From contig NW_020825706.1 of the NCBI RefSeq assembly GCF_003286085.1, positions 3,906,001-3,970,000 on the forward strand: DNA of 64,000 nucleotides. The letters run 5' to 3'. Source of the stretch: Drosophila persimilis (taxonomy: Eukaryota > Arthropoda > Insecta > Diptera > Drosophilidae). This document shows, piece after piece, positions 54,496-64,000 of the stretch. The position numbers and the translations under genes were made by a program. The notes under the pieces are model-generated. The model was given only the letters and a program-made list of their open reading frames with translations, had not been told where the DNA came from and did not search any database. Within the stretch, counting starts at the first letter, position 1; each line of letters starts with the position of its first letter.

Positions 54496-56042
54496 AATAC
54501 GCGAGGTTGGCTTGCTCTGATTCAGGTGGCAGCGAAAGAAGCGGCTGCCTGATCAGCAGGTGCCTGTAGTAGGCGGTTCTATAGGCAAGCATATTTTTTT
54601 CGCCTGAACGTAGGCACTTTTTGTTTTTCTTGTTATATGTTAGATGTTCCGTGTCAGGTGTGGTTAGCGCCACCTACGGGCGGGGTTAAGAATGTGGTCA
54701 AAACGAAAGCGGAGCATCTCCCCACAATTTAGCTAGTCATTCGAGGTGAATGGCGAAGGACTGGGCAAAGTAAGATCCGGAGAATTAAAATTTGGTAGTC
54801 GATAGCCTAGACTCAGTCTTTCTTTCTCCTGGGGGCTTTTCAAGCATCAAGTTGTGAATTCGGAAAATTTCAGTGTGTCTCGTGTGTCCACCTATAAAAG
54901 TGAGTACGCACTATCGGCTGCTAAATGTCGGTGTAATGTATACTTTTGTGGTTTTTCCTTTTCCCTCTGGTGCTCTAGTAGCTATGTACCGTGTACTATG
55001 CAGCTATACAGTACTGTAGTACTGTATGTACCGTGGCGCCGCTGCCAATACCTGGAGAAAGAGAGGCGAACTATTAAAAAGAAAAAAGCTAAAACCAACC
55101 CCTCCCTATATCGGTGCGGTGCCCGTTCCAAAAAGGGGTAAATATTAGTGTGTGGCTTAACTGTGTCATGAAAAGTAGCTTATCCCTATTTTCGTTTTCT
55201 GCTTTTCCCAAACTTAGAATTGGCACCTAGTCTGCATATTTCACAGAATAGTGGCTACTTTAAATCGACTTAATAGTATCAAAGTCAACAAGCTGCTACC
55301 GGAGCTTTTAAGTCGTGTAATAACCACCAGCTGATCAGCTCGACAGATCAGCGAACTTTTGCTGAGCGGGGCGAGGCCGCCCGGCTTATCGGGCCAAGAG
55401 AGAGGATTTGACGTGTAACCGGCGGTTTTATGACCTAGGAAATCATCGTAGTTCCGAAAACCCATGTTCCTACGGTCAGGCTGGGTCCGCGAAAACAAAT
55501 CGACGCTGCCAGTGCGAAGATCGGGAACCGCGTGCGAACCTAACCTCAAATGGAATTAAAAGCAGTGTCAGAATATATTCTCGTTCATATAAACCCCCCG
55601 CCGTAGATATTGGTATATTAGAGCCTTCTGTTCTGGAAAAACTCAGTGAAATGTTTTGGTAATGGTCTCTACCTAGCCGTGCGATATATGTGTCGGTGTG
55701 ACTTGTGTCTGTGTGTCACTGCGCTGCCAAAATATAATACGATCTGAAAATCTAGGCCATGTCCATTCTATGTACGATAGCGCGGAGGCCCATATATATT
55801 CAGGAAATAGCCCGTTCGTTTGAAGCTCGAAAATAATGTAAAATAAAAACAGAAAACATTGATAAAGCAACTCGGGTTTGAAAAGAAGCAAGTTTGAGTT
55901 CAAAGGTGTATGATTAGTGAGCTAATGTCAGCCAGCGGATGCGGGTGAAGTAACTTTGCAGGTAAACTCCGTTTTAATTCTCCCTCCCACACAGTCACCA
56001 GCTAAAAAATATTAATTTTTGAGTTTTCGAATTTTGATTTTT
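54496..56042. other. Unassigned stretch
   Basis: No recognised gene or element. Short frames (54854-55141 and 55408-55662 plus) lack motifs. A self-complementary TACAGTACTGTAGTACTGTA lies at about 55010-55030. The segment just right of the mariner (54496-54600) may be the other half of the sequence it inserted into. Confidence 0.35.
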
Positions 56043-57177
56043 TATACCCGATACTCAAAATGAGTATTGGGGTATATTAGATTTGTGGTAAAAGTGGATG
56101 TGTGTAACGTTCAGAAGGAATCGTTTCCGACCCCATAAAGTATATATATTCTTGATCAGCATCAATAGCCGAGTCGATTGAGCCATGTCTGTCTGTCCGT
56201 CTGTCCGTCTGTCCGTCCGTCTGTCCGTCCGTCCGTCTGTCCGTCTGTCCGTCCCCTTCAGCGCCTAATGCTCAAAGACTATAAGAGCTAGAGCAACGAT
56301 GTTTTGGATCCAGACTTCTGTGATATGTCACTGCTACAAAAATATTTCAAAACTTTGCCCCGCCCACTTCCGCCCCCACAAAGGGCGAAAATCTGTGGCA
56401 TCCACAATTTTAAAGATACGAGAAAACAAAAAACGCAGAATCGTAGAGAATGACCATATCTTTTAGACTGCAGAATCTGAATTGGATCGTATTACTATTA
56501 TAGCCAGCATCAAGAAAACAATTTCATTTTTTCTCGCCCTGTCTCTCTCTAACACACAGGTAGCATAGGCGGCTTTGCTTAGAGTAAAACATTAGCGCCT
56601 AGATCTCAGAGACTATAAAAGCTAGAGCAACCAAATTTGGTATCCACACTCCTAATATATCAGACCGAGACGAGTTTGTTTCAAAATTTCGCCACACCCC
56701 CTTCCGCCCCCGCAAAGGATGCAAATCTGGGGATATTCACAAATCTCAAAGACTATTAACGCTAGAGTAACCAAATTTGGAATCCGCACTTCTCTTAGAT
56801 CTCACTATAAAACGTGTATCTCAAAATTTCGCCCCACCCCCTTCCGCCCACACAAAGGACGAAAATCTGTTGCATCCACAATATTGCAGATTCGAGAAAA
56901 CTAAAAACGGAGAATCATAGATAACGACCATATCTATCAGATTGCTGAATCTGGATCAGATCAGATAATTTTTGTAGCCAAAAGGAACAAATCAATTTGC
57001 AGTGGCTACGCAGCGCGTGACATCACGCTCAGACTGATTTTCTGTCTCTCTCGCACGCACTCTTTGTCGTATCGTTTAATATTAGCGGCGTCTGCCGGAG
57101 GAAAGCCATACTGACTTAGTATCGGGTATAACTGTAGAGTTTCGGTGTCCGCAGCAACTCACAACGTTCCCCCTCGT
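56043..57177 (-). mobile_element. ISY/DINE-1-like repeat, full length (copy 4)
   Basis: 1135 bp, both ends present, with the longest intact block next to the microsatellite (CCCCATAAAGTATATATATT, then a GTCTGTCCGTC run at about 56187-56253). Flanked by T-rich sequence on both sides. Confidence 0.85.
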
Positions 57178-57745
57178 TTTTTTATTATTTTCTGCTATTT
57201 TGTTACATTTGCTATTAATATATTAATACTTTGTGGTTCCCAAACCGAAATGGTGGTGTCTCGTAGCATATCTACCCTACCATTATCATAAATCACAGGG
57301 CATAAAAATCCCTTAATATTTTGTGACACTTTGACCACACTTAAACATATAAACACACCAACGCATATGTCATACGATCCACCACTTATATACATGCCGA
57401 TCGTAGCGCGTGGGAATGCTGAGCATGCACTTTTATCTCAAGTGGTCAAGCCATACACAACATCTGTATGTATGACTTCTGCATACGTATGTATATACCA
57501 ATATACTTACACTGAACCCAACATGAATATATAAGAATCATTCCGAATAAAGTAACGTTGCGGAGCATGTGCTCCAAATGAATTTATCTAAGTTCACTCA
57601 TATTACATGGCGAGCGTGACACGAAGTTTCACGAAGCTGTAATGCAATTATAAAAGCATTATTATAAATAACATAAAAAGTGCAACAATATATAAACATA
57701 TTAAAAAATATGCGACAATTAAAAATATTCAAAATGTGTGTGTAT
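57178..57745 (+). mobile_element. LTR end, primer site and leader start of a 412/mdg1-clade element
   Basis: An LTR ends TCATATTACA at 57607 and is followed by TGGCGAGCGTGACACG (57608-57623), a tRNA-Arg-type primer site close to that of the 412-like element (one difference in the first 14 bases). The LTR start is not certain; candidates lie at 57199-57330. The LTR body shares scattered words with the 412-like LTR (GTGGGAATGCTGA). After ~120 bp of leader the element is cut by the family D LTR at 57746. Confidence 0.65.
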
Positions 57746-59274
57746 TGTGAAGGCATAAGCCTCCACAATAGAGATCACGACATCATCCCTTGAAGGGACC
57801 GCCCCGACGGTTGTTACCTAGTTTCATTATTATCTACTGTTATCTTTATCTCATTATCTCATTATATTACTAGTACTATTATTATTACCAAGACAAACAA
57901 ATGAATCCTCAGTTCCTTAATTAAAATAAGAAATAGGCTAAGAAAACCAAAACAGTGGGGTTTTTTCTATTAGTAAGAATACACACACGAAAGAGAGACG
58001 CACACGACGGCTATACACACTCGTAAGAGAGAACGCAACGAAGAGAACGGCTATACACACACGAAAGAGAGACGCACACGACGGCCACGCAGCGAAGAGA
58101 GAACGCAACGAAGAGAACGGCTATACACAGAGGAAAGAGAGCGAAGCGGCAGAGAAGCCGCCGATCGGCCTTACGCCCACGCAGCCGAGGAAAGGGCCGA
58201 CGGCGAAGCAGAGAATACAGAGACGCAGCCGATCGCCCACGCCGCCGAGGCCGACAGCCGAAGCTGCGCAGCCACGAAGCGGCAGAGAAGCTGGAAAAAG
58301 ACAAAGCAGAGGCCTGGCACGGTCCAGCGCGGGCCAGACTCAAGAGTGATCTCCGGGGGCTGAACAAGACCGGTTGTGTGACGGAAAAATAAGCCGCGAC
58401 CGCGGTGTGTAAAAAGAAAAGAACAAGTTGTGAGCACGCGGTGTACGAGATAAGCCGACGTGACGAGGACCCGCCGCGGGATACCAGGACCCCAAAGGAG
58501 GGAAACAAGGGTGAGCCACCTCACGTATGTGAGCTCTGGGGGGGAACAGATCGGTGCAGTAGGCAGGCATAGACAGAACATTCCCGCAGTTTTTTTTACA
58601 TATCCATGCACACATGTGGTTTAATATAAGTTTTTGGCGCTTATTTCCCCGCTGCAGGCGCGGGATTTTAAGTAGGGAAATGATCCGAAAATAATAAAGA
58701 CACCAACCTCCACCCACCTGTCTCAGAACATTCGCCCGTAGGAGTCACTCACTCCCCCTCCCCCTCTCTTCCCTTTTCCCGGGAGGCCCAGCGAAGTGGA
58801 TGTGAGTCGTGGATCACGCGGCATTCACCAAGCTGGGTTTCTCCTCTCCTGTACCTTTTCCCCCGGGGGACCCGGCGATGCAGGATGTGAGTCGTGGATT
58901 CACGCGGCATTCGCAAAGCTGGGTTCCCTCTCCTACACCCTCGCCCTGGGGACCTGGCGACGCAGATGTGAGTCGTGGATCATGCGGCATCTGCTAAGCT
59001 GGGCTCCCCTCTCCCATACCCTTCCGATCCCTGATCCAAACCTCTTCTCCCGCCATACATGACCCGCAACGCACGTCTCTGCAGCTCCCACGCACGGCTT
59101 CACCCACGCCCCGTGGCCGGGCCAGGCCCGACCGTCCCACGATCCACCCCACGGGCGCGCTTTCGCCACGAGCGGCTCTCCCCTTAGGTCCTCAGACAAC
59201 AAATTTTGCTGTGGGGAAGGACCGGGCCCTGGACAGACTGAGAAGCTGTACCTCGGCCTGAGAACTTCCTTACA
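57746..59274 (+). repeat. Family D 5' LTR, 1529 bp
   Basis: Starts TGTGAAGGCATAAGCC and ends ACTTCCTTACA, two bases before the primer site. GC-rich. It contains a ~66 bp direct duplication near 57990-58120 (CACACGAAAGAGAGACGCAC) and three units of the ~84 bp GATGTGAGTCGTGGAT repeat (58799-59000). The long LTR and lysine-type primer site resemble Osvaldo and Ulysses. Confidence 0.87.
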
Positions 59275-60589
59275 GATGGCGCCCGAGCAGGGACCCACGA
59301 GGGGAGAGTCGGTGAGCATAGGGAACAAGTGAAAAAGTGAAAAGGGAACCAAGCAGCAGCCCACAATTAAAAAGCAAGACCCACCAAAGCAAAACAGCAA
59401 ACGATGCTTAGGACCCACGGATCAGGAAAAGCAGCAGGAGAAAGGAAAACTTCAAATCAGTGATTAGCAGCCCCAAAATCAGAGTCCCGGCGAATAGCCA
59501 GCACCAATCTTTGATCCCTCGACTTATGTACAGCTGAGGCTGGTTTCTCTAATACTCCCCTAGCAAGGCCGCCGGCACGTGTCCAAGACGCGCCGGCGAA
59601 AACCACGCGAAAAACCACGCAGCCAGCCACCTACGCGGCAGAAAGAGACGGGGAGAGACGCGAAAAACCACGCGGCCAGCCACCTACGCGACAGAAAGAG
59701 ACGGGGAGAGACGCCGAAGACACAGCACCGCGTGCCGGGAGAAAATGGCCGCGGACGGCGCTTAAAACTTTGGCACGCGACGGCGACAAAGCGGCACCAG
59801 CGACAGAGTAGCCAAGCAGCAGCAGCGGCAGAGCAGAGAAGCAGCAGCGACAGAGCAGCGAGGCAGCGGCAGAGCAGAGAAGCAGCAGCGACAGAGCAGC
59901 GAGGCAGCGGCAGCGCGGAAGAGCAGCAGCGACAGAGCAGCGAGACAGTGACCGAGCAGCCAGGCAGTGACAGAGCAGCGAGACAGTGACAGAGCAGCCA
60001 AGCAGTGACAGAGCAGCGAGAGAGTGACCGAGCAGCCAAGCAGCCAAGCAGCGAAGCAGCGGTAGAACACGGAGCAGCGAGGGACAGCCGGCGAACGCAG
60101 AGGAGCAGCTACATGGCAGAGGAGCCCTCGGCCACAAAGCCATGGCCGCGGCCAATATAAGGCGGAGCGGGAACACCGGTCGGGGCAGTTGTCACCGGGC
60201 AGTCACACAGCTACCACCGAGCAATCAGACAGAACCTTTCCCTTTACCGCGCCACGTATCCTTCGACAGAATCATCCAACCCAGTGCTGTGTATCCGAGT
60301 ACAGGATCACCGATCTAGTACCGTGCCGCGTGTCCTTCGACAGGATCATCCAACCCAGTGCTGTACATCCTAGTACAGGATCACCGATCTAGTACCGTGC
60401 CGCGTGTCCTTCGAACAGGATCCCTCACCCCAGTGCCGTGTATCCTAGTATAGGATCACCGATCCAGTACCGTGCCGCGTGTCCTTCGAACAAGACTCCC
60501 CACCCAGTGCCGTGTATCCTAGTACAGGAGCCCCAGACCGTGCTGATAAGGACTCGCACCGGTGCCACGATTAGTTTACCAGGATCAGG
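59275..60589 (+). other. Family D primer site and repetitive leader
   Basis: Primer site TGGCGCCCGAGCAGGGAC at 59277-59294, complementary to a tRNA-Lys 3' end. The ~1.3 kb leader holds an AGCAGCGACAGAGCAGCGAG-type minisatellite (about 59800-60060). It also holds four ~74 bp units with TCCTTCGA cores at 60259, 60333, 60407 and 60482. Open frames here on either strand are by-products of the repeats and GC content. Confidence 0.85.
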
Positions 60590-61555
60590 ATGAACATCCG
60601 CTGGATAGCGTCCCGCAGGAAGGACGAGCTGCAGAGCCTAGCTAAGGAGTTTGGACTAGGGGAAACTGGGACTGTAGAGGACCTACGGAACCGGATCACC
60701 GCATTCATCGCACGCCCAGGGCACCCCGAAGCCGTGCAAGCAAGGCTGGACGAATTGGCCACGCACTTTGGGAACATCCCGAGCCCCAGGGACCACCGGA
60801 GTCCAGCCACGTCACCCGGGCCAGAGAGCCGGACGAAGATGGAAGACAGCAAGGAGGGACCAAAACTGCGATTAATCGTACCCGAACTGCCCAGCACGAG
60901 CCAAGGCTCCACCCACGGATACCGCGAGTCAGCAACCGAGACGCCGGCCGCTCAGGACGAGCAACCACGACGAAATGCCCAAGGACCACTCCAAGGAATC
61001 AGACCAGAGGCGGCCAGCAAGAACCACGAGCCAGGACCCACTACCACTGGACCAGTGGCCACGCCTAGCCACCAGACAACCACGGACGGAGAACAGCCAC
61101 GTCTTCCTCAGGGACATCGGGTCTCACGCCCCGGAGGGGGGGAGATTTCATACTCATTACTAGCGGACAAACTCCGGAAATGGGGAGTTACTTTCGACGG
61201 CCACGCGGACCCACTAGCGTTCATCGAAAGGCTCGAGGAGCGAGTGGAATCATACGGCGAGAGCCCAGAGCAGTTGCCGCGAGCCATCTCCGGTCTCCTT
61301 ACAGGTAAGGCCGAAGGATGGTTCCGAACTTTTCAGATGCAGGGACAGAATTGGACAGACTTTCGGAAAGAATTCCTAGAATTCTTCCTGCCCCCCAGAT
61401 ACTTCCAGCGGCTGGAAGACACCATACGAAGTCGGGAACAGAAGCCCAAGGAATCCTTCCGGAATTACCTTATCGAGTTGCGGCTGATGATGCAGCGAGC
61501 CCAGTATACTCGGGAAAAGGAACTCGAGCGGATCTACGAAAATCTCCGTCCTTAA
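60590..61555 (+). CDS. gag: Family D gag, C-terminally truncated (321 codons)
   Basis: ATG at 60590 (MNIRWIASRRKDELQSLAKE) after the leader. Residues ~9-43 resemble a SAP-type helix-loop-helix (ELQSLAKEFGLGETGTVEDL, then RNRIT). A Pro/Thr/Arg-rich linker follows (residues ~60-185). The capsid domain (YSLLADKLRKWGVTFDGHAD, PLAFIERLEERVESYG, LPRAISGLLTGKAEGWFRTF) ends in IELRLMMQRAQ and LERIYENLRP. That is the usual end of the capsid C-domain in Osvaldo/Ulysses-type gag. The frame stops because it runs into the tandem-duplicated LTR at 61552; zinc knuckles and pol are missing. Gag would assemble the particle. Confidence 0.88.
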   Translation: MNIRWIASRRKDELQSLAKEFGLGETGTVEDLRNRITAFIARPGHPEAVQARLDELATHFGNIPSPRDHRSPATSPGPESRTKMEDSKEGPKLRLIVPELPSTSQGSTHGYRESATETPAAQDEQPRRNAQGPLQGIRPEAASKNHEPGPTTTGPVATPSHQTTTDGEQPRLPQGHRVSRPGGGEISYSLLADKLRKWGVTFDGHADPLAFIERLEERVESYGESPEQLPRAISGLLTGKAEGWFRTFQMQGQNWTDFRKEFLEFFLPPRYFQRLEDTIRSREQKPKESFRNYLIELRLMMQRAQYTREKELERIYENLRP

Positions 61556-62909
61556 TTAAAATAAGAAATAGGCTAAGAAAACCAAAACAGTGGGGTTTTT
61601 TCTATTAGTAAGAATACACACACGAAAGAGAGACGCACACGACGGCTATACACACACGTAAGAGAGAACGCAACGAAGAGAACGGCTATACACACACGAA
61701 AGAGAGACGCACACGACGGCCACGCAGCGAAGAGAGAACGCAACGAAGAGAACGGCTATACACAGAGGAAAGAGAGCGAAGCGGCAGAGAAGCCGCCGAT
61801 CGGCCTTACGCCCACGCAGCCGAGGAAAGGGCCGACGGCGAAGCAGAGAATACAGAGACGCAGCCGATCGCCCACGCCGCCGAGGCCGACAGCCGAAGCT
61901 GCGCAGCCACGAAGCGGCAGAGAAGCTGGAAAAAGACAAAGCAGAGGCCTGGCACGGTCCAGCGCGGGCCAGACTCAAGAGTGATCTCCGGGGGCTGAAC
62001 AAGACCGGTTGTGTGACGGAAAAATAAGCCGCGACCGCGGTGTGTAAAAAGAAAAGAACAAGTTGTGAGCACGCGGTGTATGAGATAAGCCGACGTGACG
62101 AGGACCCGCCGCGGGATACCAGGACCCCAAAGGAGGGAAACAAGGGTGAGCCACCTCACCTATGTGAGCTCTGGGGGGGAACAGATCGGTGCAGTAGGCA
62201 GGCATAGACAGAACATTCCCGCAGTTTTTTTTACATATCCATGCACACATGTGGTTTAATATAAGTTTTTGGCGCTTATTTCCCCGCTGCAGGCGCGGGA
62301 TTTTAAGTAGGGAAATGATCCGAAAATAATAAAGACACCAACCTCCACCCACCTGTCTCAGAACATTCGCCCGTAGGAGTCACTCACTCCCCCTCCCCCT
62401 CTCTTCCCTTTTCCCGGGAGGCCCAGCGAAGTGGATGTGAGTCGTGGATCACGCGGCATTCACCAAGCTGGGTTTCTCCTCTCCTGTACCTTTTCCCCCG
62501 GGGGACCCGGCGATGCTGGATTTGAGTCGTGGATTCACGCGGCATTCGCAAAGCTGGGTTCCCTCTCCTACACCCTCGCCCTGGGGACCTGGCGACGCAG
62601 ATGTGAGTCGTGGATCATGCGGCATCTGCTAAGCTGGGCTCCCCTCTCCCATACCCTTCCGATCCCTGATCCAAACCTCTTCTCCCGCCATACATGACCC
62701 GCAACGCACGTCTCTGCAGCTCCCACGCACGGCTTCACCCACGCCCCGTGGCCGGGCCAGGCCCGACCGTCCCACGATCCACCCCACGGGCGCGCTTTCG
62801 CCACGAGCGGCTCTCCCCTTAGGTCCTCACACAACAAATTTTGCTGTGGGGAAGGACCGGGCCCTGGACAGACTGAGAAGCTGTACCTCGGCCTGAGAAC
62901 TTCCTTACA
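61552..62909 (+). repeat. Family D LTR, second copy, missing its first ~170 bp
   Basis: Continues from TTAATTAAAATAAGAAATAG to ACTTCCTTACA, followed by the primer site at 62912-62929 and the same leader with the CAG-rich minisatellite and the 74 bp repeats, to the window end. Confidence 0.9.
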
Positions 62910-64000
62910 GATGGCGCCCGAGCAGGGACCCACGAGGGGAGAGTCGGTGAGCATAGGGAACAAGTGAAAAAGTGAAAAGGGAACCAAGCAGCAGCCCACA
63001 ATTAAAAAGCAAGACCCACCAAAGCAAAACAGCAAACGATGCTTAGGACCCACGGATCAGGAAAAGCAGCAGGAGAAAGGAAAACTTCAAATCAGTGATT
63101 AGCAGCCCCAAAATCAGAGTCCCGGCGAATAGCCAGCACCAATCTTTGATCCCTCGACTTATGTACAGCTGAGGCTGGTTTCTCTAATACTCCCCTAGCA
63201 AGGCCGCCGGCACGTGTCCAAGACGCGCCGGCGAAAACCACGCGAAAAACCACGCAGCCAGCCACCTACGCGGCAGAAAGAGACGGGGAGAGACGCGAAA
63301 AACCACGCGGCCAGCCACCTACGCGACAGAAAGAGACGGGGAGAGACGCCGAAGACACAGCACCGCGTGCCGGGAGAAAATGGCCGCGGACGGCGCTTAA
63401 AACTTTGGCACGCGACGGCGACAAAGCGGCACCAGCGACAGAGTAGCCAAGCAGCAGCAGCGGCAGAGCAGAGAAGCAGCAGCGACAGAGCAGCGAGGCA
63501 GCGGCAGAGCAGAGAAGCAGCAGCGACAGAGCAGCGAGGCAGCGGCAGCGCGGAAGAGCAGCAGCGACAGAGCAGCGAGACAGTGACCGAGCAGCCAGGC
63601 AGTGACAGAGCAGCGAGACAGTGACAGAGCAGCCAAGCAGTGACAGAGCAGCAAGAGAGTGACCGAGCAGCCAAGCAGCCAAGCAGCGAAGCAGCGGTAG
63701 AACACGGAGCAGCGAGGGACAGCCGGCGAACGCAGAGGAGCAGCTACATGGCAGAGGAGCCCTCGGCCACAAAGCCATGGCCGCGGCCAATATAAGGCGG
63801 AGCGGGAACACCGGTCGGGGCAGTTGTCACCGGGCAGTCACACAGCTACCACCGAGCAATCAGATAGAACCTTTCCCTGTACCGCGCCACGTATCCTTCG
63901 ACAGGATCATCCAACCCAGTGCTGTGTATCCGAGTACAGGATCACCGATCTAGTACCGTGCCGCGTGTCCTTCGACAGGATCATCCAACCCAGTGCTATG

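Larger units (their letters stand above)
57914..64000 (+). repeat. Tandem duplication of family D, 3635 bp unit
   Basis: 57917-61551 recurs from 61552 to the window end at a constant offset of 3635, with only scattered substitutions. The joint connects the end of the gag fragment to a point ~170 bp inside the LTR, with TCC shared at the joint (57914-57916 and 61549-61551). The second unit runs off the window. Confidence 0.94.

Noticed and set aside
55000..55035. Palindromic TACAGTACTGTA motif as a regulatory or hairpin site
   Set aside because: Short, isolated and without context; a chance inverted repeat cannot be excluded.
58011..60176. Long minus-strand and plus-strand open frames in the family D LTR and leader (up to 181 codons)
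   Set aside because: They lie over GC-rich LTR and CAG-type minisatellite sequence, are low-complexity (Leu/Cys/Ser or Arg/Gln runs), and recur only because the region is duplicated. No domain and no start context.
1..64000. tRNA, rRNA, CRISPR array, bacterial operon or host protein-coding gene
   Set aside because: No cloverleaf with A/B boxes, no spacer-repeat pattern and no non-transposon protein motif were seen. The direct repeats are explained by LTRs, minisatellites and tandem duplications.

Overview
This looks like insect heterochromatin, almost certainly from a Drosophila. Essentially everything recognisable is a transposable element, and no host gene was found. The evidence is a 412/mdg1-clade Gypsy element with a tRNA-Arg-type primer site, several BEL/Pao elements, LOA-clade LINEs, mariner, Osvaldo/Ulysses-type Gypsy elements with a tRNA-Lys-type primer site, and 1.1 kb DINE-1/ISY-like Helitron-type repeats. 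An obscura-group species is a guess based on the ISY-like repeats. I name the families: '412-like'; BEL-G, BEL-F, BEL-H and BEL-C; LOA-A and LOA-B; 'D' and 'E' (Osvaldo/Ulysses-like Gypsy); and 'ISY-like'.

Layout. 1-13055 is a head-to-tail tandem duplication with a unit of about 7.7 kb. Each unit holds a 412-like pol end, a BEL-G gag and LTR (minus strand), a mariner fragment, a BEL-F pol remnant and two BEL-F LTRs. 13056-15502 is the BEL-F gag-protease remnant. 15503-23827 is BEL-H: LTR, internal region, LTR, then a second deleted internal region. Its integrase is split by an ISY-like repeat. 23828-24604 is a truncated ISY-like copy.

24605-47803 is a nest on the minus strand. BEL-C is interrupted by a solo D LTR and by LOA-A. 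LOA-A in turn is interrupted by LOA-B and by a complete 412-like element. I located matching target-site duplications for all four insertions. Removing each insertion rejoins the interrupted host reading frame, apart from small indels.

47804-57745 is a mixture: ISY-like copies, an E-element remnant, a mariner derivative with perfect terminal repeats, and two stretches I cannot assign. 57746-64000 is family D (long LTR, leader with minisatellites, truncated gag), again duplicated head to tail with a 3635 bp unit.

Functionally nothing here works as a unit. Most reading frames carry stops, frameshifts or internal deletions. The main exceptions are a long open 412-like pol (5424-8834), a small 412-like gag and the truncated D gag. 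The interest lies in the insertion history, the repeated tandem duplications, microhomology-flanked deletions, small ORFs in the 412-like leader, and whether this is a piRNA-source locus.
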